Positions 45,515-53,253 of a stretch of DNA of 64,000 bases are shown one piece after another. The notes beneath the pieces were generated by a model. The model did no database searches, had not been told where the DNA came from, and was given only the letters and a program-made list of their open reading frames with translations. Both the position numbers and the translations under genes were made by a program. The DNA is from Ralstonia wenshanensis (GTDB taxonomy: Bacteria; Pseudomonadota; Gammaproteobacteria; Burkholderiales; Burkholderiaceae), in the NCBI RefSeq assembly GCF_021173085.1, contig NZ_CP076413.1:2046001-2110000 (forward strand). The letters are read 5' to 3'. Positions within the stretch are counted from its first letter, which is position 1. Each line of letters begins with the position of its first letter.

Positions 45515-45856
45515 ATGCGCTCACTGCTCATCATTGCTGTATGCCTAACGGCATCCCCCTCGTTCGCCACGGTCGCGTGGAAATGCACCTACAACGGCGA
45601 GACCTTTTACGTCGGCATGCCGTGCGAAGACGCTATCAAGCGGGGCATCACGCCACCGTTCAAGGAGCGGCCAGACCCGCCCGAATGTGCAAACCTCAAG
45701 CGTCAGAAAGACTCTTTGCGGGCAGAATTGGAAGATGCCGTTTCACCGCCCGGCAAGGTTCCTGACGAAGAGGTTGCTCGGCTGGATCGGAGCGTTGCTG
45801 ACCTGGGGACGGAACAGCATCTGCGCGGATGCAAAGATGCGCCTCCGGTTCCATAG
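45515..45856 (+). CDS. Small exported cysteine-rich protein
   Basis: 113 aa with a signal peptide (RSLLIIAVCLTASPSFA). The mature start VAWKCTYNGETFYVGMPCEDAIKRG resembles small secreted domains with a Cys pair; later KLK-type helices and RGCKDAPP. Probably works with the preceding exported protein. Function unknown. Confidence 0.6.
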   Translation: MRSLLIIAVCLTASPSFATVAWKCTYNGETFYVGMPCEDAIKRGITPPFKERPDPPECANLKRQKDSLRAELEDAVSPPGKVPDEEVARLDRSVADLGTEQHLRGCKDAPPVP

Positions 45857-45955
45857 GCATCAATCGTCCGCTTCCGGCCAAGAGCGGTCAGTCGACCCCG
45901 AGGGTGGAATCGATAGCAATGACGGGATCAGTTGCAAACAGTCACTTGTACGGAT

Positions 45956-46300
45956 ATGACGCGCCCAGACCGACAACCTGACCTGATAGTTAACTTCTCG
46001 CTAACAGCCCTTGCAGGCGATGGTTCATTGAAGCGCGTGATTTCGGGTTATCGCCCAGCCTACAAGGTACGACCAGACTATTGGTCGTCGGCTTATCACG
46101 AGTTCGTCGACACCGCAGGCGTAGAAACCGGAAAGCAGAGCCAGGCGGAAGTTTGGCTTCTATCGCCAGACATGTATCCAAATACGTTTTGGATAGGGCG
46201 ACGAGTTGAAGTGGCCGAGGGCCCCTTGGTTGTCGGAGTCGCCGACATACTGGAAATCCTCAACCCCGTGCTCGAATCGAATAGAAGTGACGGCACTTGA
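45956..46300 (+). CDS. Stand-alone EF-Tu domain III-like protein
   Basis: 114 aa from ATG 45956; a TTG at 45932 could add 8 residues. No Shine-Dalgarno is clear. The order PDLIVNFSLTAL, SGYRPAYKVRPDY, AEVWLLSPDM and RRVEVAEGPLVVGVADILEIL follows EF-Tu domain III (EAEVYVL, GYRPQFYFRTTD, VTLIxP, FAIREGGRTVGAGVV). No GTPase domain is present. Function unknown; a mimic or decoy of EF-Tu is one idea. Confidence 0.6.
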   Translation: MTRPDRQPDLIVNFSLTALAGDGSLKRVISGYRPAYKVRPDYWSSAYHEFVDTAGVETGKQSQAEVWLLSPDMYPNTFWIGRRVEVAEGPLVVGVADILEILNPVLESNRSDGT

Positions 46301-46540
46301 TTGACGAGGTCGTCCGGTCAGCTTAGACAGCCACTAGCGAAACTATCGGATGTCGTCTTCCGGCCAAGACCCGCCCTTCAATCGCAAACCATCGTTACAC
46401 CACCTCCCCCGCCCTTCAACTCCGACTTCCCCCGCACTAAGCTCAACGTCTAACGCGTTGCCACACTCGTTAACCCACAACCCCGCCACCCCGCCGTAGC
46501 CTCACCACGCGGCCCGCGCGCCGCTGTGGGAGATACGTAA

Positions 46541-47116
46541 GTGAGCAACAAGACGAACATCAAGCAGAGCATTTCCGCCGGCAATGGCAACGTGCAAATC
46601 GGGCAGGTCATCCTATGCGGATCGACCGCCGGCGCGCGCTGCCCCACTCCGCCGGCGCCAGCCAAAGAACGCATGACCATCGCGCAGCGGGCAGAACTCA
46701 CTCACATCGCATTGCAGATCGAATTGGCAGAGGAAGGCGCCGTAGACGCCGGCACGGTTTGGAAGGCCCTTTGCAACCACCTCAACGGGCGCGGCCTGGA
46801 GGATGTGGGAGACAACACCGAGTTGTCGCACGAGCAGTATTGGGCGGCTCGGTCTTACCTGGACGGCTGGTTATCCTGCGCGCGTGGTGAAAGCCTGCCG
46901 CGTACCGGCATGATTCGGGAGATCATGCGGATGTGGGGTATTCGGTCGGGGTTACGTGCCGCCACAATTGCGCTGTGCGAGGCGCGCTTCAGCAAGAAGG
47001 CACTGAACGAGCTAACTGATACTGAACTGAGGGCCGCGCTGTGGATAACGGCGGCGGACTGGCGATCGTACTGGAGTAGATCTTGTCAGACTGAAGAACG
47101 ATTCCACGCACCATAG
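46541..47116 (+). CDS. Hypothetical protein with GNVQIG motif
   Basis: 191 aa, GTG start after GGGAG. The N-terminus NIKQSISAGNGNVQIGQV carries the same G-N-V-Q-I/V-G motif as the C-terminus of the repressor. The body is helical (MTIAQRAELTHIALQIELAEEGAVDAGTVWKALCNHL) and ends WITAADWRSYWSR. Not recognised; it could be a regulator. Confidence 0.6.
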   Translation: MSNKTNIKQSISAGNGNVQIGQVILCGSTAGARCPTPPAPAKERMTIAQRAELTHIALQIELAEEGAVDAGTVWKALCNHLNGRGLEDVGDNTELSHEQYWAARSYLDGWLSCARGESLPRTGMIREIMRMWGIRSGLRAATIALCEARFSKKALNELTDTELRAALWITAADWRSYWSRSCQTEERFHAP

Positions 47117-47186
47117 CGGGCGCCGACGAGAGTCAGTTCTCTATGAACGCGGTCTGAATCAAATTCTCTACGCCTGGGGGCGAACC

Positions 47187-47948
47187 ATGTTGCTAACTAC
47201 AGCAATCGCAGTCGAAGGTGCTACGCATCTTGCCGAGAAGGAAGCAGTCAAGCGCATGGCGAAGTACCTGAAGGACACGGTAATTGCGAAATGGAGCGAG
47301 TACCGCGCGCATGCCTTTCTGTCGGCGTTCTTGGATGAGGTGCGCAAGGAGCAAGATGTTCTGCATCAGTCGGCTGACTTGAACGACTTACTGAAGTTGG
47401 TATCGCAAACCGACAATCAAACCACGGCACTCTTCGATGCATACAGGAGAGTCGCGCTATCGTCGAGCAAGAAGATCGGCCCCATGGTCATAGGGATGCT
47501 AACGGCCCATATCGTGCTTGAAGATCGAGAGGCCACCCCAGACGAAGAACTAATTTTCTATGCTGCGGAAACCCTCAACGATCGTGATTTCTCGGACCTT
47601 AAGGCATGGGTTGCGCATGCCTGGGAAGACAATGAATCGCGCGCGAGCCACCACTTAGGAAACAAATTGGAGCCACGAAACGTCCTCGTAAAGACCGGCC
47701 CCGAACAACCCCCCGGGGTTTCCCTTCTGACCGTCGGGCTCGGTCTGGATGACACGCCCTTGGCGATTGCAGAGGACGTAGGCATTTTCGCGCTAAAGCT
47801 GAAGAACATCGGCCTCCTAACGGAGACCGTGCGGCGCCGAGAGAACCCCCGAGAGGCCGGCTCTACCCGATACTTCGTCATAGTGAGCAGCGCATGCCAA
47901 CAGCTCTACTCCCTCGCCGCCAGAGCAATGGACGCCTTAGCCGCCTAG
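47187..47948 (+). CDS. Hypothetical protein, accessory region
   Basis: 253 aa. Mostly helical and soluble, with no signal peptide. Segments are KRMAKYLKDTVIAKWSEYRAHAFLSAFLDEV, ALFDAYRRVALSSSKKIGPMVIGMLTAHIVL and an alpha/beta tail (VSLLTVGLGLDDTPLAIAEDVGIFALKLKNIGLL). GGGGG lies upstream of the ATG. Codon usage is less GC-biased than the tail genes. Not recognised; candidate defence or exclusion gene. Confidence 0.6.
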   Translation: MLLTTAIAVEGATHLAEKEAVKRMAKYLKDTVIAKWSEYRAHAFLSAFLDEVRKEQDVLHQSADLNDLLKLVSQTDNQTTALFDAYRRVALSSSKKIGPMVIGMLTAHIVLEDREATPDEELIFYAAETLNDRDFSDLKAWVAHAWEDNESRASHHLGNKLEPRNVLVKTGPEQPPGVSLLTVGLGLDDTPLAIAEDVGIFALKLKNIGLLTETVRRRENPREAGSTRYFVIVSSACQQLYSLAARAMDALAA

Positions 47949-47984
47949 AATCGCCGTGCTCGGCACCCAACCGCGCGACTCTTT

Positions 47985-48003
47985 GCCCCGCCCGAAGCGG
48001 GGC
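47985..48003. terminator. Weak hairpin between convergent genes
   Basis: GCCCCGC/GCGGGGC, 7-bp stem with a 5-nt loop, between convergent genes but without a clear U tract on either side. Confidence 0.45.
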
Positions 48004-48011
48004 TTATGCAT

Positions 48012-48467
48012 TTAAGCCTTCGGCCCACACCCCTTCAACATCGGGCTACCCACAATCCGCCCATCTCCTCGGCACACCCAAGCCACCTTCGCCCCCTTCT
48101 TCAGCGAAGCCACCATCGCCGCATGCTGATCGTCCAGATACGCATGCACCGGCATGAACGGGTTGCCAGACGCGAGCTTCACCACGATGCTGTCTGTGAA
48201 GTCCTTGTCGATGCTCTGCACCGTGCCGGTCACCAGTAGGCTCTTGCCCTTGTATTTCTGATCGGCGGCCACCTCGTTGTCGTCATACGCGCGGAACAGC
48301 GCATCTGCCTTGACTGGCAACGGTGGCTCGGCCGCTTCTGCTGTCTCTATCGCGCTGACCGCTGTGGATGCGCTCGCCGACTTCGGTTTCGGATCAGCCA
48401 GGTCACTGAGAATGCCAATCACGATGGCGACAAACGCAAGCCCAAACAGCCACTTCACTACTTTCAT
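48012..48467 (-). CDS. Membrane-anchored OB-fold (tRNA_anti-like) protein
   Basis: 151 aa. One N-terminal membrane helix (LFGLAFVAIVIGIL), then a low-complexity Ser/Ala linker, then an OB-fold of tRNA_anti-like type (DALFRAYDDNEVAADQKYKGKSLLVTGTVQSIDKDF). The C-terminus has two Cys. This domain is common in small envelope proteins. Last gene of the leftward group headed by the repressor. Confidence 0.75.
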   Translation of the reverse strand: MKVVKWLFGLAFVAIVIGILSDLADPKPKSASASTAVSAIETAEAAEPPLPVKADALFRAYDDNEVAADQKYKGKSLLVTGTVQSIDKDFTDSIVVKLASGNPFMPVHAYLDDQHAAMVASLKKGAKVAWVCRGDGRIVGSPMLKGCGPKA

Positions 48468-48574
48468 TACTGCTCCTTTCTACCTTCCCGTCTGTGTGGA
48501 TTGATAAAAAGGCTGTATGCCGCGCCCCCCGCGCGGCTACTGCTCTATTTGAATTGACTCAGGACGCAAGGAGC

Positions 48575-48859
48575 CTACTCGTACCCGCGCCCCGCATACA
48601 AAAAGTCAGCAAACAACCGCCAAGGGTTGGGACTCTTCGGACCTGGTCGCGCACCGAAATCAGAATCCTCCGCCCATGCCTTCGCAGCGCTCAGGAACTC
48701 GGAAACCGTATTGTTTGCCCACTCCCCCTGAAAGCCATCTGGCTCGAGGGGCAGTCCATCGGCACGTCGCCGCTCAGACAGCAACGCATCGACAAACTGC
48801 AAGAAAGATGCTTCGTCGACAGTTGCTTCAAGTGCGTCAAAGACAGTGGTGGTGTTCAT
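48575..48859 (-). CDS. DUF7660-like protein
   Basis: 94 aa. The pattern FLQFVDALLSE...WANNTVSEFLSAAKAWAEDSD resembles DUF7660, small proteins often found in accessory regions. No ribosome site is obvious. Function unknown. Confidence 0.65.
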   Translation of the reverse strand: MNTTTVFDALEATVDEASFLQFVDALLSERRRADGLPLEPDGFQGEWANNTVSEFLSAAKAWAEDSDFGARPGPKSPNPWRLFADFLYAGRGYE

Positions 48860-48886
48860 GTCGAGAGCTAGCCCGTCACGCTTTCA

Positions 48887-49339
48887 CTAAGCACGAACAA
48901 CAGCTCGCGCAACTCGCTCAATCAGCAACACCACCCCGATCAACAAAGCCCACGCAACCGCGACCATGGCCTGCAGGCCAACCTGCATCAGACTCACCTG
49001 GCCCAATCCGCCAAAAGAGAGCTGCCCCCTGCCACTGAGCGCGACCGTGACTGGTATCAGCGTCAGCACGTAGTGCAGCACCACGAGCATGGCGAGCAAA
49101 CGCCAAAGATGGCGGCGTGCCCCCATTACGTGTGCCAGCCACATGTGAAGGGCAATAGGCGCGCCTCCCGCAATCCAGAACCACAGCCTCATCATCCGAA
49201 ACTGCCACTCGGCAGGTGGCTTGGGCCAAGCTCCGAGCTTGTCGAGCATCGCGGGGAAGTACAGGACCACCACGAACAAGATCAACGGCGCGACGTACAA
49301 TACTGCGGCAGGCCATTTATGGCCCGGTGCTCTTTCCAT
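48887..49339 (-). CDS. Four-helix membrane protein
   Basis: 150 aa from ATG 49339, preceded by GAGGAGAGGGG. Four membrane helices (VLYVAPLILFVVVLYF, LWFWIAGGAPIALHMWLAHV, LLAMLVVLHYVLTLIPVTVAL, GLQAMVAVAWALLIGVVLLI). Not recognised. Prophage membrane proteins in this position often block superinfection; that role is only inferred. Confidence 0.65.
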   Translation of the reverse strand: MERAPGHKWPAAVLYVAPLILFVVVLYFPAMLDKLGAWPKPPAEWQFRMMRLWFWIAGGAPIALHMWLAHVMGARRHLWRLLAMLVVLHYVLTLIPVTVALSGRGQLSFGGLGQVSLMQVGLQAMVAVAWALLIGVVLLIERVARAVVRA

Positions 49340-49495
49340 TCCCCTCTCCTCTTTATCCGCGAAGCGACGCAGCCGCAATTGAGTGCAGCTCGGCAAGCAT
49401 TCCGGCAACTTTTCGAGCGGAACGTAGAGGCTAACGCTCTAAGAATCCGAATCAATTGCCGCGCCGCCCAAAACCGGCGCTGCTCTAACTCCGTA

Positions 49496-49810
49496 TCAGT
49501 AATCAACCCAAAGGCCACCAGATCGCAGCGCGGCCTCCACTGCGTCGAAATACTCAGCCACGAAGGCGTAATACGCCTGCCCTTCAGGCTTGCTGGTAGC
49601 AAATTCCTGCATATGCTTTCGACCGCGCGGTACCAGCACGGAGATCGGCTCAAAATTCTCGCTCAGCCAACAACCAACAACATGGTTGACTGTGCTGGAT
49701 AGCAGATAGATCGTCGCGTCACGCCGGTAAATCAAAGCCCCCATGAACTCGGGCTTGTTGGCCTCGCGGCCCATAGCCGCGACCTTCCACACCAGCTCAG
49801 AGTCCATCAT
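49496..49810 (-). CDS. Hypothetical protein of the repressor operon
   Basis: 104 aa, alpha/beta (FMGALIYRRDATIYLLSSTVNHVVGCWL). The start overlaps the stop of the upstream gene (ATGA), showing translational coupling in the lysogenic operon. Not recognised. Confidence 0.6.
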   Translation of the reverse strand: MMDSELVWKVAAMGREANKPEFMGALIYRRDATIYLLSSTVNHVVGCWLSENFEPISVLVPRGRKHMQEFATSKPEGQAYYAFVAEYFDAVEAALRSGGLWVDY

Positions 49811-50220
49811 GATCTATTCGGGTTGGAAGCCTGACGCAACGCATCAGCCTGATTCGCGGTACCGAGCAGCTCCAGAGCGGCTTCTAGTCTTCTCCTGACA
49901 GATTTCAACAGCGGGCGCTCGCAAAAAGTTTGAAGGGCAATCATCTCCACCGCCACCCCCGCCCGCGCTGATTCCCGACCAATCGTGATCTGCGCAACTT
50001 CGGTAGCGCTGACGAGCAACCAGTAGACGTCTTCGGCTTGCTCCGGCACCCAATGAATGGGAAAGACCGTCGCGCCAGGAAAGCGGCGGCGCACCGCCTG
50101 CGCCAATGGGCTGCCATCAGTTGCCGAGCAGAGCGACGCCGACGCCTGCTTGAGCTGCTCCACCATTGACCTCTCGGCCTGCCGCTTACCACCCCCGGGT
50201 CTTGGCAGATTGCTATGCAT
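49807..50220 (-). CDS. Hypothetical protein following the repressor
   Basis: 137 aa from ATG 50220 (GTG at 50223 also possible); the start lies inside the end of the repressor gene. Contains FPGATVFPIHWVPEQAEDVYWLLVS and a C-terminal helix. Not recognised. Coupling to the repressor implies expression in the lysogen. Confidence 0.6.
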   Translation of the reverse strand: MHSNLPRPGGGKRQAERSMVEQLKQASASLCSATDGSPLAQAVRRRFPGATVFPIHWVPEQAEDVYWLLVSATEVAQITIGRESARAGVAVEMIALQTFCERPLLKSVRRRLEAALELLGTANQADALRQASNPNRS

Positions 50221-50656
50221 CACGGCGCTTGGTCTTCCGTTTGGAGCCCTGACCTACTGCTCCAACCTGCACGTTGCCCGACCCGCCAACAATGACCTGA
50301 GACCGCTTGGTCACCTTCACAGGCTGGGCGTCAGAGGTTCCGGCAGAAAGGCCACCAATCAGCGCAAGCACACCAGCACGCCCGCGCGCATCAAGTTCTC
50401 GATAGCCAGCGAGGACAACACCCTCCTCTGCTGAAAGAAGCGACGGCACATGCTGCCCTGTCAGGACGTAGAGAACGTCGACGCCATGTTGTGCGACTGC
50501 TGCTAGGTAGTTCGCATCCGGCACGCGCTCTGACTTTTCGTAGAGCACTTGCGTCTTCACCGTAACCCCGCCCAGCGCCGCAAAGTCGGTTTGATTCAGC
50601 CCATGGCGCCGACGCTCGTCGGCAAGGCGTTCACCAAAATTTACCGAACGCTCCAT
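50213..50656 (-). CDS. XRE-type phage repressor (C-like)
   Basis: 147 aa. HTH_XRE at residues ~8-65 (FGERLADERRRHGLNQTDFAALGGVTVKTQVLYEKSERVPDANYLAAVAQHGVDVLYVLTG). The C-terminus RSQVIVGGSGNVQVGAVGQ plus a basic tail (KRKTKRRDA) has no S24 peptidase, so SOS induction by self-cleavage is not expected. The start at 50656 is chosen from AGAGAT upstream. Divergent from the early operon over an operator with palindromes. Confidence 0.85.
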   Translation of the reverse strand: MERSVNFGERLADERRRHGLNQTDFAALGGVTVKTQVLYEKSERVPDANYLAAVAQHGVDVLYVLTGQHVPSLLSAEEGVVLAGYRELDARGRAGVLALIGGLSAGTSDAQPVKVTKRSQVIVGGSGNVQVGAVGQGSKRKTKRRDA

Positions 50657-50673
50657 TATCTCTATTCTAATTA

Positions 50674-50698
50674 AACCGATCGGTTCATATAATCGGTT
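50674..50698. promoter_or_regulatory. Repressor operator region
   Basis: Perfect 12-bp palindrome AACCGATCGGTT (50674-50685) followed by a half-copy ATCGGTT at 50692-50698, 13 bp from the one in the palindrome. It lies between the divergent repressor and early genes (74-bp gap), so it probably controls both. Confidence 0.65.
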
Positions 50699-50730
50699 AT
50701 GCAAGATTTTCTTTCACGAGTATATCGACC

Positions 50731-50970
50731 ATGCCCCGTGGAAATGTCGCGAAACGTCGCGCGCCAATTGGCGTCGTGACTGACAAACCTGTCTATATCC
50801 GCCTTCGGCCCGAGGAGCTTTTGAAGTTCAAAGCGCGCGCCGCCACTGAAGGCCGGTCGCTCGGCAACATGGGCCGCGTTCTCATCCTCAGCGCGCTAGC
50901 CCAGCCGAGCCCCAACAAGCTTAAGCAAGACGTGCCCCAACGGCACGCAACATCCGTTGTGGAGGATTGA
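50731..50970 (+). CDS. Ribbon-helix-helix-like early protein (Cro-like position)
   Basis: 79 aa. A basic N-terminus (MPRGNVAKRRAPIG) precedes a strand-helix-helix (VYIRLRPEELLKFKARAATEGRSLGNMGRVLILSAL) resembling Arc/MetJ folds. First gene of the rightward early operon, opposite the repressor; probably an early regulator like Cro or Cox. Confidence 0.65.
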   Translation: MPRGNVAKRRAPIGVVTDKPVYIRLRPEELLKFKARAATEGRSLGNMGRVLILSALAQPSPNKLKQDVPQRHATSVVED

Positions 50971-50972
50971 CC

Positions 50973-51266
50973 ATGCACACCCAACACCGAATCGAACACG
51001 CCTTGCGGCGCAAGCTCTCCGGCCCATCGCGGCAAGACGTGCAGCAGACCATGGGCTGGGACAAAGGCGCCATGAGCCGCTTCCTGAGCGGCGAGCAAGG
51101 CGTGCTGATCGACAAGCTGGATACGCTCGTTGGCGTGTGCGGCTACGTGCTTGTTACGCGCAAGTACATGGATGCCGTTGCCACGCTGGGCGAGGTCGGC
51201 ATGTTCTGCGAATGCGCCCGCCAGGGGCTTGGCGAGTGCAGCCGGCCGCAAGGGGGTGGGAAATGA
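50973..51266 (+). CDS. CII-like DNA-binding protein
   Basis: 97 aa after GGAGG. HTH with RQDVQQTMGWDKGAMSRFLSGEQGVLIDKLDTLVGVCGYVLV, typical of phage CII-like activators. Probably takes part in the lysis/lysogeny decision. Confidence 0.75.
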   Translation: MHTQHRIEHALRRKLSGPSRQDVQQTMGWDKGAMSRFLSGEQGVLIDKLDTLVGVCGYVLVTRKYMDAVATLGEVGMFCECARQGLGECSRPQGGGK

Positions 51267-51355
51267 ACCGCCTGCAGAACGGCCTTGCCCGGTTGCGTGC
51301 ACGCAGCGACCGTGCACACGCCAAGTTTGACCGTGCCTTTAAGTCGTGGGCGCGA

Positions 51356-51847
51356 TTAGACGGTCGGCCCGTAGAACTCAATGAAGCTCTGGCTCTCTTC
51401 TATGCCAGGTATCCGAGCCTGACACTCTGGGCAATGAAGCAACGTCTTGCCCTGCTCAAATTCCAGCTTCGACTTACGACCTACGTAAGCGCACGCTGCA
51501 CAAACGTACACACGCCTGTCGCTCTGGCTGGGTGGAAGTGGCTTGGCAAGGCAAAAGCCGCCCAAGGGCGTTTCGAACAAGTCGTAATGCGCGAGGTCAC
51601 CCTCGCGCTCAAGCAACTCGCTCAACTGCTTTCTGAGCTCCACGTTTTCCTGCTCTGCCGTGGCTACGCGCTGCAAGAGCGTCGCGTTTTCCTCTTGAAG
51701 GTCACGAGCCAACTTCAAGAGGTGCATACGCTGACGCTCAAACACCTCTTCAGCTTCTGCCAGTCCGGCGCTGTCTCTGGCCGCAACGGCGGTTTTGGCA
51801 GCGGCGAACGTGTTGCCGATTGCACTGAGCAAGGTATCGATTTCCAT
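51356..51847 (-). CDS. Coiled-coil protein with C-terminal zinc ribbon
   Basis: 163 aa. A long coiled coil (residues ~30-90, AEEVFERQRMHLLKLARDLQEENATLLQRVATAEQENVELRKQL) ends in a zinc ribbon (VCAACAYVG then LLHCPECQ). It is opposite to the surrounding early genes. The coiled coil plus ribbon suggests a DNA- or RNA-binding dimer. The overlapping plus-strand frame was rejected. Confidence 0.72.
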   Translation of the reverse strand: MEIDTLLSAIGNTFAAAKTAVAARDSAGLAEAEEVFERQRMHLLKLARDLQEENATLLQRVATAEQENVELRKQLSELLEREGDLAHYDLFETPLGGFCLAKPLPPSQSDRRVYVCAACAYVGRKSKLEFEQGKTLLHCPECQARIPGIEESQSFIEFYGPTV

Positions 51848-51954
51848 GAGGGCTCCTCTGTTGATGATTCAAACGGTGTGAGAGCCAATGAGTCTATGGC
51901 CGGGGATGTCCCTCACCCACCCTCTGTAAAACAAAGCCACAAACAGGACCGCCC

Positions 51955-52206
51955 ATGCTGATGACCTGCCCCCATTGCAAAGGCCGTCTGAAAATCCGCA
52001 CCAGCCGCGAGGTGACACTGCTCACGCGCGAGGCGTATCTGCAGTGTGAAGACGTGCACTGCGCCTACACGTGCGTGGCGATCATTTCGCAGGTGCGCAC
52101 CATCGCCCCCAGCATGAAGCCGAACCCCTTGGCTTATCTGCCTGTGAGCACCAAGCGGCCAGCGGCGGAAGACAAGCGCCAACTGGATCTCCTCGGCGGC
52201 AAGTAG
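51955..52206 (+). CDS. ogr: Ogr/Delta-type late transcription activator
   Basis: 83 aa. Zinc finger MTCPHCKGRLKIRTSR...YLQCEDVHCAYTCVA with four Cys arranged as in P2 Ogr (72 aa), which activates late promoters via RNA polymerase alpha. Start 51955 or 51961; the ribosome site is weak. Located in the early operon rather than after D as in P2. Its probable targets are the three TGTTGT-N13-ACAACA-type sites. Confidence 0.92.
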   Translation: MLMTCPHCKGRLKIRTSREVTLLTREAYLQCEDVHCAYTCVAIISQVRTIAPSMKPNPLAYLPVSTKRPAAEDKRQLDLLGGK

Positions 52207-52277
52207 CCGCCCCTCTCTTTCCTCCCTTTCCCCCCTGTCCGACGGCGTGTCTCCCCCACGCCGGAGGGCGGCTTTTT
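52205..52277 (+). terminator. Nested hairpin terminator after ogr
   Basis: Outer arms AGCCGCCC (52205) and GGGCGGCT (52266) enclose an inner hairpin CGGCGTG/CACGCCG (52243-52263), followed by TTTTT. It may end ogr transcription or attenuate the early operon before the BRO gene. Confidence 0.6.
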
Positions 52278-52299
52278 GCCCATTTTTTGCGAGGCCCTT

Positions 52300-52845
52300 A
52301 TGCAAACCAACGCTGTCCTGACCTTTGAGAACGTCGACTTCCAGGTAGTCGACATCCACAACACGCCATGGCTAAGGGGCCTGCAAGTTGCAGGTGCCTT
52401 GGGGTACAAGAATCCGAGCAAAGACCTTTCGAACCTGTACGAGCGCAACGTCGACGAGTTCACCGAAGACATGACGCAGGTGGTCGAGCTTGACACCGCC
52501 GGCGGCCGTCAGCCTGTTCGCATCTTCAGCCCGCGCGGCTGCTACCTGCTCGGCATGCTGGCCCGCACCGAGCGCGCCAAGGCATTCCGCCGCTGGGTGC
52601 TCGACGTGCTGGAAGGCCGCTTGGTGCCGCAAGAGACCGGCCGCATGACCGTGCCGCAGCGGCTGGCAGCGCTGCGCTATCGCGGCACCCTCGCCAAAGA
52701 GCTTGCCAACGCCCGCACGGCTTCGCTGGCGGTGGAGCTGTACGCCAACCTGCAGCACGTGTCCCGCCTGCTGGGCATGCAAACGCAGCCCATCGGCGTA
52801 CTCGCGCCCGTCGCGCGCCAAAACAGCCTGCAGGGCATTGCTTGA
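52300..52845 (+). CDS. BRO-N domain phage antirepressor-like protein
   Basis: 181 aa. BRO-N domain in the first ~110 residues (LTFENVDFQVVDIHNTPWLRG, ALGYKNPSKDL, RIFSPRGCYLLGMLARTERAKAFRRWVLDVL). The C-terminal part is helical. Such proteins bind DNA and act as antirepressors or roadblocks. Confidence 0.88.
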   Translation: MQTNAVLTFENVDFQVVDIHNTPWLRGLQVAGALGYKNPSKDLSNLYERNVDEFTEDMTQVVELDTAGGRQPVRIFSPRGCYLLGMLARTERAKAFRRWVLDVLEGRLVPQETGRMTVPQRLAALRYRGTLAKELANARTASLAVELYANLQHVSRLLGMQTQPIGVLAPVARQNSLQGIA

Positions 52846-52855
52846 GGGGGCCGGC

Positions 52856-53020
52856 ATGAAAACCTACCTCGTCCGCGTCGCCGCCGGCGGCCGTCGCCTG
52901 TCGTTCCACACCATCGCCGCATCCAGCACCGATGCGCTCATGGCCGTCATGCGCACGGCCGAAGCGCTCGGCCTGGCCGCACGCGCCGGCTCGGCCCGCC
53001 TGGTCGGGAGGCCCGCATGA
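52856..53020 (+). CDS. Small early protein
   Basis: 54 aa (MKTYLVRVAAGGRRLSFHTIA), beta-strand then helix; GGGGG upstream; its stop overlaps the next start (ATGA). Not recognised. Confidence 0.6.
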   Translation: MKTYLVRVAAGGRRLSFHTIAASSTDALMAVMRTAEALGLAARAGSARLVGRPA

Positions 53021-53253
53021 ACGTCCTGCAGCTCGTTGCCATGTTCACCACCCTCGCCGTGCAGGCAGCCGCCGTGGGCTTCCTCTTCGCCTGGCGCAGC
53101 AAGAACGACCCGACCGTCAACGGCTACACCGCGCAGCCGAAGCGCTTCAACGGCGTTGTCCGCGTGCTGCTGTGGGTGGCCGTGGTCTGCATCGGCGGCG
53201 GCATGGTCACCACGGGCCTGATGGCCTACGGCGTCTTGGCGGAGGCCGCGTAA
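53017..53253 (+). CDS. Small membrane protein, two helices
   Basis: 78 aa with membrane segments LVAMFTTLAVQAAAVGFLFAW and VVRVLLWVAVVCIGGGMVTTGLMA. It shares one base with the next start (TAATG). Unknown role in the early operon. Confidence 0.65.
   Translation: MNVLQLVAMFTTLAVQAAAVGFLFAWRSKNDPTVNGYTAQPKRFNGVVRVLLWVAVVCIGGGMVTTGLMAYGVLAEAA

Noticed and set aside
50957..51961. Long plus-strand frame through the CII-like and ogr region
   Set aside because: It overlaps the convincing CII-like gene in another frame and the coiled-coil/zinc-ribbon gene on the other strand; its composition looks antisense. A short real protein starting at 51263 cannot be excluded.
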